A stretch of DNA of 64,000 nucleotides from Sphaerisporangium fuscum. GTDB lineage: Bacteria; Actinomycetota; Actinomycetes; Streptosporangiales; Streptosporangiaceae. The stretch covers positions 1-64,000 of the forward strand of contig NZ_JAHDTF010000035.1 in NCBI RefSeq assembly GCF_018531465.1. Reading direction: 5' to 3'. Numbering within the stretch: the stretch's first letter is position 1; each line of letters begins with the position of its first letter. The notes below the pieces were generated by a model. That model worked only from the letters and a program-made list of their open reading frames with translations. It ran no database searches and was not told the origin of the DNA. The translations under genes were made by a program, and so were the position numbers. Positions 49,399 to 58,602 of the stretch are shown in pieces.

Positions 49399-51279
49399 AT
49401 GGCTCGCCTTTCTCCCAGCGATCTCTACCGTCTCGCGGTGCCGAGCGATCCCCGGCTCCGCCCGGACGGGAACGCCGTGGCGTACGTCCTCACCACCCCT
49501 GATCGAGAGACGGACGAGAACGTCTCGGAGATCTGGCTCGCCGCACCGGGCGGGGAGCCGCGCCGCCTGACGGCGGGGCCGCGCGACTCCTCCCCGCGCT
49601 GGTCCCCCGACGGGCGGTGGCTGGCCTTCCTGCGCCCGGTGGACGGCAGGCCGCAGATCCACCTGCTGCCGGCCGACGGAGGCGAGCCGTCCGTCCTCAC
49701 CGCCGCGCCGCTCGGGGCGGGCACGCCGGTCTGGTCCCCGGCCGGGGACGCCATCGCCTACAGCGGCCCGAGCGGGACCGAGCCCGATCCGTACGCGCCC
49801 GTGGTGGCCGACCGCCTCAACTTCAAGGCCGACGGCGTGGGCCTGCGCCGCGGCCTGACCGCCCACCTGTTCGTCGTGACGGTGGCGACCGGGGCGATCC
49901 GGCAGGTCACCCGCGGCGACTTCGACGCCGGCGAGCCTTCATGGGCGGCGGACGGGCGGCGGCTCTTCTTCGCCGCCGACCTGGAACGCGACCGGGATCT
50001 GACCCCCGGCGGGGCGGTCCACGAGGTGGACGTGTCCGGCGGCGAGCCCGAGCGGCTCACGGGCGGCGACGTGATGTGCACCGGGGTCTGGTGCCTGGAC
50101 GGCCGGCTGGTGCTCGCCGGGCACGTCGGCGGCCCCGTGGGCCACACCAGGCTGTTCGAAGCGGCGGCGGACGGCCTGACGGAGGTCGCGACGGACCTCG
50201 ACCGCAACGTGATGACCGGCGCGCCCGGCTACCCGGGCGCCGCGCCCCAGATCCTCGGCGGCGACCTGATCTTCTGCGCCCGGGACGGCGGGTTCACCCA
50301 CGTCTACCGCGCGCCGGGAGAGAAGATCATCGGCGGTGACCGGTCCGTCTCCGGGGTCAGCGTCGCCGCGGGCAGGATCGCCTACGTCGCCGCGACCCCG
50401 CACAGCGCGGGAGAGGTTCACATCCTCGACGCGGCGGACGGCGCCGCCCCCGTCCGTCTCACCCGCCACGCGCCCGACGGCATCGAGCTGTTCACGCCGG
50501 TCACCCGCACCTTCACCGCCCCCGACGGCACTCCCGTCGAGGGGTTCGTGCTGCGCGACGAGAGCCGTGCCACGCCGGGGCCGCTGCTGCTGGACGTACA
50601 CGGCGGGCCGCACAACACCTGGGCGCCCGTCTTCGACGGCGCGCACCTGTACCACCAGGCGCTCGCCGCCCGGGGCTGGACCGTCCTCACGGTCAACCCG
50701 CGCGGCAGCGACGGGTACGGCGAGGACTTCTACACCGCCACCGTCGGCACCTGGGGCATCTCCGACACCGGCGACTTCCTGAGCGCCGTGGACGAGCTGG
50801 TCGCCGAGGGGGTCGCCGACCCCGACCGGCTCGCGGTGACCGGATACAGTTACGGCGGCTACATGACCTGCCGGCTGACGACGCTGACCGGCCGGTTCAG
50901 GGCCGCCGTCCCCGGCGGGTGCGTGAGCGACATCGCGAGCATGGTGGGCCCCTCCGACGCGGGCCTCCTCCTGAAGCTCCACGAATGCGCGGGCGACGTC
51001 GTACGGCAGTCGCCCATGACCTACGTGGACGGGGTCACCACCCCGACCCTCCTCCTGCACGGTGAGAGCGACGACACCTGCCCGGTCGGCCAGGCCGAGC
51101 AGTGGTTCGCCGCGTTGCGCGAGCGCGGAGTGCCGGTCAGGCTGGTCCGCTACCCCGGCGCTTCGCACCTGTTCATCCTCAACGGCCGCCCGTCGCACCG
51201 GGTGGACTACAACGAAAGGATCCTCCAGTGGCTGGAACAGTGGATCCCGGCAGATGGCACGCCCGCCTCGGCGAGCTGA
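49399..51279 (+). CDS. S9-family (prolyl oligopeptidase-type) serine peptidase, 626 aa
   Basis: An N-terminal beta-propeller (repeats such as SPRWSPDGRWLAFLR, GTPVWSPAGDAIAYSG) is followed by an alpha/beta-hydrolase domain with DVHGGPHNTWAP, nucleophile Ser484 in GYSYGGY, Asp558 in GESDDTCP and His590 in GASHLF. No signal peptide, so cytoplasmic; it is closest in layout to acylaminoacyl-peptidase/S9C enzymes. A serine hydrolase gene starts inside its last 52 bases. Together with the M20/GNAT/racemase operon it suggests a local theme of peptide and modified-amino-acid breakdown. Confidence 0.85.
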   Translation: MARLSPSDLYRLAVPSDPRLRPDGNAVAYVLTTPDRETDENVSEIWLAAPGGEPRRLTAGPRDSSPRWSPDGRWLAFLRPVDGRPQIHLLPADGGEPSVLTAAPLGAGTPVWSPAGDAIAYSGPSGTEPDPYAPVVADRLNFKADGVGLRRGLTAHLFVVTVATGAIRQVTRGDFDAGEPSWAADGRRLFFAADLERDRDLTPGGAVHEVDVSGGEPERLTGGDVMCTGVWCLDGRLVLAGHVGGPVGHTRLFEAAADGLTEVATDLDRNVMTGAPGYPGAAPQILGGDLIFCARDGGFTHVYRAPGEKIIGGDRSVSGVSVAAGRIAYVAATPHSAGEVHILDAADGAAPVRLTRHAPDGIELFTPVTRTFTAPDGTPVEGFVLRDESRATPGPLLLDVHGGPHNTWAPVFDGAHLYHQALAARGWTVLTVNPRGSDGYGEDFYTATVGTWGISDTGDFLSAVDELVAEGVADPDRLAVTGYSYGGYMTCRLTTLTGRFRAAVPGGCVSDIASMVGPSDAGLLLKLHECAGDVVRQSPMTYVDGVTTPTLLLHGESDDTCPVGQAEQWFAALRERGVPVRLVRYPGASHLFILNGRPSHRVDYNERILQWLEQWIPADGTPASAS

Positions 51280-52553
51280 CCGCCCGGTACGAGGTTCCCG
51301 GCGCGGGCCTCGCCTTCCTGCACGAGGGGGAGGTGCACGAGTTCGCCGCGGGAGTGCTCAACGTCGCCACCGGCGTCGAGACGACCACCGACTCGCTCTT
51401 CCAGATCGGCTCGGTCACCAAGGTCTGGACCGCGACCCAGATCATGCTCCTGGTCGAGCAGGGCCGGCTGACGCTGGACACGCCGGTGGTGGAGGTCCTT
51501 CCCGAGTTCAAGGTCGCCGACCCGGAGGTGACCAAGACCGTCACCCTCAGGCACCTGCTCACGCACACCTCCGGCATCGACGGCGACCTGTTCCTCGACA
51601 CCGGCCGCGGTGACGACTGCATCGAGAGGTACGTCGCCGCCTGCGCCGACCTCGCCCAGAACCACCCGCTCGGCGCCACCCAGTCGTACTGCAACTCCGG
51701 CTTCACCGTCGCCGGCCGCGTCATCGAGCGCCTCACCGGCAAGGTCTGGGACGCCGCGCTGCGCGAGCAGGTCATCGAGCCGCTGGGGCTCACCCACACC
51801 TGGACCCTTCCGGAGGACGTGCTGCGCTTCCGCGCGGCCATGGGACACATGGAGGGGGCGCCCGCGCCGGTCTGGGGTCTCATGCGCTCGGCGGGCCCGG
51901 CCGGGCTGATCTGCGCCCGCGCCGCCGACGTCGTCGCCTTCGGCCGCGCCCACCTGGGCACCGGGCTGCTCGCCGAGCCGCGGGCGATGTGGGAGCCGCA
52001 GGTCGACATCCCGAACCCGCACACGCTGGGCAAGCAGTGGGGCATCGGCTGGATCCTCGACGAATGGCAGGGCCACCGGGTGCTGTCCCACGGGGGCAAC
52101 ACCATCGGCCAGGCGGCCATGCTGTGGGTTATCCCCGACACCGGCACGGTGGCGTGCGTGCTGGCCAACGGCGGGCACACCGCCGCCTTCCAGCACGCCC
52201 TGGCGACCGAACTGTTCGGCGAGCTGCTCGGCCTGGAGGTGCCGCCCGTGCTCGGACCGCCGGCCGTGCCGTTCGAGACCGACGTCGAGCGGTACGCCGG
52301 GGTGTACGAGAGGGCGGGCGCGCGCATCACGCTGACCGTGCACGACGGCACGCTCCGGCTGCGCATGGAGGCCACCGGCGCCCTCGCCGGCATGCAGCCG
52401 CCGATGGAGTTCGACCTGGTCCCGGTGGACGACACCACCTTCGTCGGCCGCCCGGAGGGCCAGCCCGACTGGCTGTCGGCCGTCTTCTACCGGCTCGCCG
52501 ACGGCACGCCGTACGTCCACCTCGGCGTGCGCGCCACACCGAAGGTCGCCTGA
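51228..52553 (+). CDS. Beta-lactamase-fold serine hydrolase (class C / D-aminopeptidase type), 441 aa
   Basis: Ser62-x-x-Lys65 in GSVTKVW, Tyr154-x-Asn in SYCNSGF and a late HGG in LSHGGNTIG give the complete active site of the serine beta-lactamase/DD-peptidase superfamily. The C-terminal 110 residues form a lipocalin-like domain (VERYAGVYERAGARITLTVH), as in D-aminopeptidases and esterases of this group. No signal peptide, so a cytoplasmic peptidase or esterase is more likely than a beta-lactamase. The GTG at 51228 lies 7 nt after GAAAGGA, inside the preceding gene. Confidence 0.8.
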   Translation: MAGTVDPGRWHARLGELTARYEVPGAGLAFLHEGEVHEFAAGVLNVATGVETTTDSLFQIGSVTKVWTATQIMLLVEQGRLTLDTPVVEVLPEFKVADPEVTKTVTLRHLLTHTSGIDGDLFLDTGRGDDCIERYVAACADLAQNHPLGATQSYCNSGFTVAGRVIERLTGKVWDAALREQVIEPLGLTHTWTLPEDVLRFRAAMGHMEGAPAPVWGLMRSAGPAGLICARAADVVAFGRAHLGTGLLAEPRAMWEPQVDIPNPHTLGKQWGIGWILDEWQGHRVLSHGGNTIGQAAMLWVIPDTGTVACVLANGGHTAAFQHALATELFGELLGLEVPPVLGPPAVPFETDVERYAGVYERAGARITLTVHDGTLRLRMEATGALAGMQPPMEFDLVPVDDTTFVGRPEGQPDWLSAVFYRLADGTPYVHLGVRATPKVA

Positions 52554-52605
52554 TGAGCGAGGCGGCCCGTTGCGGGTGAGCGTCGCGGCGGGTGAGTATG
52601 GCGAC

Positions 52606-54192
52606 ATGACGGCACGTCCGCGCGCCAGCCTGCGGCGGATCCTGGAAGACCTGGGCAGCACCGTGCTGGACGTGGCCGCCTCGCCCGGCGAGCTGGACAC
52701 CGAGGTCACCGGTGTGCAGATCTACGACCCGCTCGACGAGCTGCCGGTCATGGAGGGCGACATCCTGCTCGCCGTCGGCGTCGACTCGGTGGAGCGCATC
52801 CTCGCCCTGCTGGAGACGGCCGGCGGCGCGGCGGGCATCGTCGTCAAGCAGCCGGTGGCCGTCGACGAGCTCGTCCGGGCGAAGGTCCTGGAGACCGGCG
52901 TCGCACTGCTCGGCCTGACCCGCGCCGCCTCGTGGGCGCAGGTCGCCGCGCTGCTGCGTTCCCTGCTGGCCGAGGACGACCTCGCCGAACCCGGAGAGAC
53001 CCCGTCCGACGGCCTGTTCTCGCTGGCCAACGCCGTGTGCGCCCTGCTGGACGCGCCCGTCACCATCGAGGACCGCTCCTCGCGGGTGCTGGCCTACTCC
53101 GAGCGGCAGGAGGAGGCCGACGCCGGCCGGGTGGAGACCGTCCTCGGCCGCCAGGTGCCCGAACGGTACCGGCGGATGCTGGTGGAGCGCGGCTGGCTGC
53201 GCCGCCTCTACCAGAGCCGGGAGCCGGTCTACATGGAGCTGGAGGGCGACAGCATCAACCGCGCGGCCGTGGCCGTCCGCTCCGGGGACGAGATCCTCGG
53301 CTCGATCTGGGCGGCCGTACGGGAGCCGCTGAGCGAGCAGCGGCAACGTGCCCTGGCCGACGCCGCGAAGGTCGTCGCGCTGCAGCTGCTCCGCCAGCGC
53401 GCCGGGTCGGACACCCGGCGGCGCCTCCACGCCGACCTGTTGTCGACGGTGCTGGAGGGCGGCAAGGAGGCCGTGGAGGCCGCCGGGCGGCTCGGCGTCG
53501 CCAGCGAACGCCTGTGCGTCCTGGCGGCCCAGCTCGTCGAGGAGCCGTACGTCGACGTCGCGCGGCGCGAGAGCGACAGGCAGCGGTTCTGCGACGCGCT
53601 GGCCCTGCACGTCGGCGCCATCCACCCCAAGGCGGCCGCCGCGCTGGTCGGCTCGGTGGCCTACGCCGTGCTGCCGCTGCACTCGGCCGAGGGGGACGAG
53701 GAGGCCCGGGCGGTCCGGATCGCCGAGAGCTTCCTCACCAGGGTCGGGCCGCGCCACCGGGCCAACATCGGGGTGGGACGCCTGGCGGCGGACCTGACCG
53801 ATGTGGCCAGATCACGGACCGACGCCGACCGGGCGCTGCGGGTGCTGCGCGCGCGGGGAAGCGCGGGTGAGGCCGCCGGGTACACGGCCGTGCACTTCGA
53901 GGCGTTGCTCCTGCAGCTGTCGGACCTGGCCAAGGCCGAGGAGCAGGCCCCGACCGGGCCGTACGAGCGGCTCCTGGCCCACGACGCCGAGCACGACAGC
54001 CACCTGGTGGACACGTTGCGGGCGTACCTGGACGCGTTCGGGGACGTCAAGGCCGCCTCGGCCCGCATCCACGTGCACACCAACACCTTCCGCTACCGGT
54101 TGAAGCGGCTCACCGAGATCAGCGGCCTCGACCTGGACGACCCGGAGGCGCGGCTGGCCGTGATGCTCCAGATGCGGATCTTCGGGTCGTAG
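52606..54192 (+). CDS. PucR-family transcriptional regulator, 528 aa
   Basis: N-terminal PucR-type sensor (VTGVQIYDPLDELPVMEGDI), a central GAF-like region (FSLANAVCALLDAPVTIEDR) and a C-terminal helix-turn-helix (LVDTLRAYLDAFGDVKAASA..IHVHTNTFRYRLKRLTEISG). PucR regulators respond to nitrogen compounds or amino-acid derivatives. It lies between the hydrolase genes (same strand, 53 bases away) and the convergent racemase operon, which it may control. ATG at 52606 is chosen although its ribosome binding site is weak. Confidence 0.82.
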   Translation: MTARPRASLRRILEDLGSTVLDVAASPGELDTEVTGVQIYDPLDELPVMEGDILLAVGVDSVERILALLETAGGAAGIVVKQPVAVDELVRAKVLETGVALLGLTRAASWAQVAALLRSLLAEDDLAEPGETPSDGLFSLANAVCALLDAPVTIEDRSSRVLAYSERQEEADAGRVETVLGRQVPERYRRMLVERGWLRRLYQSREPVYMELEGDSINRAAVAVRSGDEILGSIWAAVREPLSEQRQRALADAAKVVALQLLRQRAGSDTRRRLHADLLSTVLEGGKEAVEAAGRLGVASERLCVLAAQLVEEPYVDVARRESDRQRFCDALALHVGAIHPKAAAALVGSVAYAVLPLHSAEGDEEARAVRIAESFLTRVGPRHRANIGVGRLAADLTDVARSRTDADRALRVLRARGSAGEAAGYTAVHFEALLLQLSDLAKAEEQAPTGPYERLLAHDAEHDSHLVDTLRAYLDAFGDVKAASARIHVHTNTFRYRLKRLTEISGLDLDDPEARLAVMLQMRIFGS

Positions 54193-54200
54193 CGGGACGG

Positions 54201-55301
54201 CTAGAGGGTGATCCATTCGGTGTCGGTGGTGACCTCGTCCAGCAGGGCGGGGATCGGCTCGACGCCGATGCCGGGGCCGGTGGGCACGGTCAGGTGGCCG
54301 TCCTCGAGCTCGAACGGCGGGGTGATGTCGGTGGTGTAGTAGCGGCGGGAGCCGGAGGTGTCACCGGGCAGGGTGAAGCCCGGCAGGGCGGCCAGGGCGA
54401 CGTTCGCGGCCCGTCCGATGCCGGTCTCCAGCATGCCGCCGCACCAGACGGCCACGCCGTGGGCCCGGCACACGTCGTGGATGCGGCGGGCCTCAAGGTA
54501 GCCGCCCACCCGGCCGGGCTTGATGTTGACCACCGAGCAGGCGCCCAGGGAGATGGCGGCCGCGGCGTGCTCGGCGGACTCGATCGACTCGTCCAGGCAG
54601 ATCGGGGTGGCGATCTTCCTGGCCAGCCGGGCGTGCTGGACGAGGTCGTCGTCGGCGAGCGGCTGCTCGATGAGCAGCAGGCCGAACTCGTCGAGCCGGG
54701 CGAGGTGGGAGGCGTCGGTGAGGGTGTATGCGGCGTTGGCGTCCACCTGAAGCGGCACGCCGTCGCCGAACCGCTCGCGCACCGCGCGCACCGGCTCGAC
54801 GTCCCAGCCGGGCTGGATCTTGAGTTTGATGCGGACGTAGCCTTCGTCGAGGTATCCGGCGACGGCGTCGAGGAGCTCGGGGATCGAGTCCATGATGCCC
54901 ACCGACACCCCGGCGGCCACGCGGTCGGCCGTCGCGCCGAGGAAGGACGCCAGCGACTGGCCGGTGCCGCGCAGCCAGGCGTCCAGCACCGCCGTCTCCA
55001 GGGCGGCCTTGGCCATGCGGTGGCCCTTGAACGGGTGCAGGGCCCGGCCGACGGCGTAGGCGTCGGCCTGCGCGGGCAGGGCGGGGATCAGGAAGCGCCG
55101 CAGCACGTCCGCGGCCGCGTCGACGTACTCGGAGGAGTAGAGCGGGGCGGACATGGCCACGCACTCGCCCCATCCCTCGGTGTCGGGTGTGACGACCCGC
55201 AGCAGGAGCACGTCGCGTCGCGTCTCGGTCCCGAAGGAGGTGCGGAACGGGGCGACCAGCGGCATGGCGATCCGCCGCAGCTCGATTCCAGTGATCTTCA
55301 T
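54201..55301 (-). CDS. N-acyl (succinyl) amino acid racemase / o-succinylbenzoate synthase-like, 366 aa
   Basis: Enolase-superfamily enzyme of the MenC/NSAR group. Acid-base lysines Lys159/Lys161 (RIKLKIQPG) and Lys261 (VVNIKPGRVGG), and metal ligands Asp187 (QVDANAAYT), Glu212 (LLIEQPL) and Asp237 (CLDESIES), match the NSAR pattern. MenC and NSAR cannot be told apart by motifs, but no other menaquinone gene is near, and the neighbours are an acyltransferase and an M20 peptidase, as in known D-to-L amino-acid conversion operons. I therefore favour racemisation of N-succinyl amino acids. Start ATG 55301 overlaps the GNAT stop. Confidence 0.8.
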   Translation of the reverse strand: MKITGIELRRIAMPLVAPFRTSFGTETRRDVLLLRVVTPDTEGWGECVAMSAPLYSSEYVDAAADVLRRFLIPALPAQADAYAVGRALHPFKGHRMAKAALETAVLDAWLRGTGQSLASFLGATADRVAAGVSVGIMDSIPELLDAVAGYLDEGYVRIKLKIQPGWDVEPVRAVRERFGDGVPLQVDANAAYTLTDASHLARLDEFGLLLIEQPLADDDLVQHARLARKIATPICLDESIESAEHAAAAISLGACSVVNIKPGRVGGYLEARRIHDVCRAHGVAVWCGGMLETGIGRAANVALAALPGFTLPGDTSGSRRYYTTDITPPFELEDGHLTVPTGPGIGVEPIPALLDEVTTDTEWITL

Positions 55302-56206
55302 GGTGGTGTGCGGCGTGCGCCGCCTCTCCCTTCGATGCCTCGCCGCCCAGGCGGCGTCTTCCAGGATGCCGGGTGGCTCAGCCCGCGGCGTACGGGCCAC
55401 GCGGGGGGTTCCGGCCCTTCCGGCAGGCTGGGGCCGCGTTCGACCACGTAACAGGATTTGTCGTGGAATCCGGTGACGCGGGCTCCTTCGGCCAGGAGGC
55501 CACCGAGCACCTCGCGCACGGCCAGACGCCACGCCCTGGCCGCGGCCGGGTCCTTCAGCCGCAGGGTCTCGATGTCCTCGGGCACGGCGACCAGCACGGT
55601 GGCGGCGTCCGTTCGTCCCGTCACCGGCCCGCCCCCGGCGTCCGCCACGCCCACCACGGCCCCCTCGGGGACCTCCACGCGGCGCGGCCGGCCCCGTACG
55701 GCGTCCAGCACCGCCGGATCCGAAAGCCGCCACACGGCCAGCATCCGGTCCGACTCGTCGCCGGCGTTGATCGCGTCGTCCATCGGACCGTAGAAGGACG
55801 GCAGGTACTCCTCCGGCCGGGCCCCGAGCTTGACCAGGTTGAAGTGGGCGTTACGCCGCACGAGCGGGTCGTAGGTCCACGTGATCGTCGAAAGGCCCCG
55901 GGCCAGCGCCCACGACCGCTGGTGCAGCTTCAGCGCCAGGCCGACCCCCTGCCCGGCCGTGGTCCCGGTGACGTGGGAGTGCATCGCCTGCCCCGGGGGA
56001 GCCGCCAGGAAGCCGGCGGACGCGCCCACCAGCCGGTCGCCCCGGTAGGCCCCGGCCACGTAGTTGCCCGAGTGCGACAGCGCCCGCATCAACTCGACGG
56101 TCAGCGGGGCGGCTCCCGGCTGGGGCCGCCAGATGGCGTCGAACAACCGGAAGACCTCCTCGAACTCCTCGATGGTGTGGAGCTCGCGCACCACCACGTC
56201 GTTCAC
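55298..56206 (-). CDS. GNAT-family N-acyltransferase (succinyltransferase candidate), 302 aa
   Basis: An N-acetyltransferase fold: LFDAIWRPQPG, GNYVAGAYRGDRLVGASAGF, HSHVTGTTAGQGVGLALKLH (acyl-CoA loop), LSTITWTYDPLVRRNAHFNL (a block seen in larger GNATs with predicted N-succinyltransferase activity). The C-terminal extension of about 100 residues is Pro-rich. It starts with GTG overlapping the M20 stop (GTGA) and ends overlapping the racemase start: one tightly coupled operon. Proposed role: succinylate D-amino acids so that the racemase can act on them. Confidence 0.75.
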   Translation of the reverse strand: MNDVVVRELHTIEEFEEVFRLFDAIWRPQPGAAPLTVELMRALSHSGNYVAGAYRGDRLVGASAGFLAAPPGQAMHSHVTGTTAGQGVGLALKLHQRSWALARGLSTITWTYDPLVRRNAHFNLVKLGARPEEYLPSFYGPMDDAINAGDESDRMLAVWRLSDPAVLDAVRGRPRRVEVPEGAVVGVADAGGGPVTGRTDAATVLVAVPEDIETLRLKDPAAARAWRLAVREVLGGLLAEGARVTGFHDKSCYVVERGPSLPEGPEPPAWPVRRGLSHPASWKTPPGRRGIEGRGGARRTPP

Positions 56207-57330
56207 CGGCCCACCGCCTGGATCAGGCCCGCGAGCAGGGCCGCTCGGCTGGGCATCTCGGCCACGACCACGTGCTCGTCCTCGGCGTGCGCGCCGCCGC
56301 CCACCGCGCCGAGCCCGTCGAGGGTGGGGCAGCCGACACCGGCGGTGAAGTTGCCGTCGGACGCGCCGCCCACGCCCACGCCCCGGAGAGGCGGGAGCCC
56401 GAGGCCGGTGGCGACCCGCTGGGCGAGGGCGAACAGCTCCGCCGACGAGGAGCCCTCCAGGGGAGGGCGGTTCGGGCCGCCCTGGACCTCCAGCCGCGTT
56501 CCGGCCGTGCGGGGAGCCAGCGCCCGTATCAGCTCGTCCACGCGCGCCTGCGCGGCGAGAGTGGGCACCCGGACGTCCACCGCGACGCGGGCCAGCGCGG
56601 GCACGGTGTTGACCGTCGTCCCCGCGGAGAGCACGGTCGGCGTGACCGTCGTCTCCCGCGCCGTTCCGGCGGCCTCCCCGGGGGTGTGGGCGGCGCCGTT
56701 CACGCGGCCGGCGATGCCGGCGACGGTGAGGATCTGGTGGGCGAGCTCGACAGCGGCGTTCGCGCCCTTGCCGGGGTCGAGGCCGGCGTGGGCGGCGCGG
56801 CCGTGCACCACGAGCTCGTACGTCGAGGTGCCCTTGCGCGCGGTCTTCAGCGCGCCCCCGTCGGCGCTCGCCTCGAGGACGAACGCCGCCGCGCAGCCGC
56901 GTGCGGCCTCCTCGATCAGGGGGCGGGAGGAGGGCGATCCGACCTCTTCGTCCCCGGTGACCAGCACGCACACCCCGTCCAAGGACGGCAGCGTGGCCAG
57001 CGCGTGGAACATCTGGACCAGCCCCGCCTTCATGTCGAACACGCCCGGCCCCGTCGCGACGCCGTCGGTGACCGACCAGGGACGCGTCCGGAGGGAGCCG
57101 ATCGGCCACACCGTGTCGTGGTGACCCACCAGCAGCACACGCGGCGCGCCGAAGCTCCAGCGCAGGTGCGTGACCCCGTCGATCACGATCGTCTCGGGGG
57201 GAGCCCCGAGCCTCGCGCGTCCCTGCGCGGCGACCACCTTCGCGCTGCGCGCCACCGCCTGGTGGTCGGCGGAGAACGACTCGCACGACACCAGTTCGCC
57301 CAGGTCGTCCAGCATGGTGGCGAGATTCAC
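56203..57330 (-). CDS. M20-family metallopeptidase (deacylase / desuccinylase candidate), 375 aa
   Basis: Carboxypeptidase G2-like M20 enzyme: GHHDTVWPIG (metal His and Asp), GVFDMKAGLVQMFHAL, VTGDEEVGSPSSR (catalytic Glu) and the dimerisation domain HGRAAHAGLDPGKGANAAVE. First gene of the operon; GTG at 57330 with GGGGCG upstream. In the proposed pathway it would hydrolyse N-succinyl-L-amino acid to the free L-amino acid. As a stand-alone reading it could be a glutamate carboxypeptidase. Confidence 0.82.
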   Translation of the reverse strand: MNLATMLDDLGELVSCESFSADHQAVARSAKVVAAQGRARLGAPPETIVIDGVTHLRWSFGAPRVLLVGHHDTVWPIGSLRTRPWSVTDGVATGPGVFDMKAGLVQMFHALATLPSLDGVCVLVTGDEEVGSPSSRPLIEEAARGCAAAFVLEASADGGALKTARKGTSTYELVVHGRAAHAGLDPGKGANAAVELAHQILTVAGIAGRVNGAAHTPGEAAGTARETTVTPTVLSAGTTVNTVPALARVAVDVRVPTLAAQARVDELIRALAPRTAGTRLEVQGGPNRPPLEGSSSAELFALAQRVATGLGLPPLRGVGVGGASDGNFTAGVGCPTLDGLGAVGGGAHAEDEHVVVAEMPSRAALLAGLIQAVGR

Positions 57331-57587
57331 CGGAGCGCCCCGAACCCGGCACGGGACGGCCTCCGGCCGCCGGACGTCTTCATGGTCTCACCGTGGCCGG
57401 CCCGGCCGTCGCGGGCACCCGCGACGACGGCCTGGCGGTGTGGCTCACCGGACAAGGTCGACCCTCCGATCTGTGCTTACCGCGACCGTACGTCAGGCCG
57501 GGCGCGGCGCAATTCGTACCACGCTCCGAAGACCCGCGCCTTCCTTCGTCCGTTCGTCCAAGATCACGTGGGGGCCGGTGGCCGGGC

Positions 57588-58328
57588 TCAGCGTCCTTCG
57601 AGCTCGGCGAAGACCTTCAGCGCCTCGGTGTCGGAGTAGGTGACGGTCACGTACTCGGCCACCCACTGCTCGATCTCGCCGAAGCCGCTGCCCGCGATCA
57701 GCCGCTCGGCCGCGGCCGCCGCGTCGTACGGCGTGCGGCGCAGGGTCACGGCGCCCGTGGCGGCGTCGAGCAGCGCCCAGTGGGCGCCCGTCGTGCCGTA
57801 CTGCATGCCGACCGCCCCCGGGTTGACCACGAGCCTGCGGTCCACGAGCCGGACGAACGGCATGTGCGTGTTGCCCAGCACCACGGTGTCGGCGGTGACG
57901 CCGTCGAGCACCTCGGCCCACCGGTCGAGCGTGCTGTCGACGAGGATCATCTCGTCGTCCCTGCGCGGCGTGGCGTGCACGAAGAGCGTGGTGCCGAGCC
58001 GGCCGAGGTCGAGCACCTGCCGGGCGGGAAGGGCGGCGAGCAGCGCCACCTGGTCGGCACGGAGCTGCTTGCCGGCCCACTCGGAGATGGCGTACTGACA
58101 CGGCTTGCCCTCGGCCACCTCGACGAGCTCGCGGTCGCCGTTGCCGTTCACCCACAGCGCCCGGTCACCCAGCGAGACCAGCAGATCGAGCGTCTCGACC
58201 GGCTGCGGCCCCGCCGCGATGTCACCGGTGAGCACGACCAGATCGGCCGCGGCCACATCGGGCTCCGCGAGAACGGCTTCGAGGGCGGGGAGCACCCCAT
58301 GGACGTCGGAGAGTACGGCTACGCGCAT
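57588..58328 (-). CDS. Calcineurin-like metallophosphoesterase, 246 aa
   Basis: Metallophosphoesterase motifs in order: SDVHGVLPALEAVL, LTGDIAAGPQPVE, VNGNGDRELV, FVHATPRRDDEM and LGNTHMPFVR. The Asp/His/Asn set for two metals is complete. Of YfcE/ApaH-like size; acts on phosphodiesters in the cytoplasm, substrate unknown. GGGGAG precedes the ATG at 58328. Confidence 0.85.
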   Translation of the reverse strand: MRVAVLSDVHGVLPALEAVLAEPDVAAADLVVLTGDIAAGPQPVETLDLLVSLGDRALWVNGNGDRELVEVAEGKPCQYAISEWAGKQLRADQVALLAALPARQVLDLGRLGTTLFVHATPRRDDEMILVDSTLDRWAEVLDGVTADTVVLGNTHMPFVRLVDRRLVVNPGAVGMQYGTTGAHWALLDAATGAVTLRRTPYDAAAAAERLIAGSGFGEIEQWVAEYVTVTYSDTEALKVFAELEGR

Positions 58329-58439
58329 GCTCCCCACTCTGCCCGCGACCGGCCGTCACCGGCACGGACGTTCGCGCACCGCGATCAGCGGCCCGCGGCG
58401 CCCGGCCGGTGGACGGCGGGGTCAGGCCGGCCGGGGGGG

Positions 58440-58593
58440 CTTCCGGGTCCGGGTCGTCATCCTCACGACCTTCGACGATGACGAGAACGTCTACGGCTCG
58501 CTTCGCGCCGGCGCGAGCGGCTTCATCGTCAAGGACATGGCGCTGGAGGACATCCTCGCCTACGAGACGGGCCTGGTGTCACCGTCTCGATAG
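58440..58593 (+). pseudogene. Response-regulator receiver-domain fragment
   Basis: The frame reads RVVILTTFDDDENVYGSLRA and GASGFIVKDMALEDIL, the second half of a NarL-type receiver domain including the Thr/Lys switch region (LTTF, VKD). The phospho-acceptor Asp half is absent upstream and the frame stops at 58593 before any HTH. A deletion leftover. Confidence 0.65.
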
Positions 58594-58602
58594 CGCGCGC
58601 CC

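Noticed and set aside
55373..57124. Long plus-strand frame over the M20/GNAT genes
   Set aside because: Antisense shadow of two well-supported enzymes that overlap by stop/start codons.
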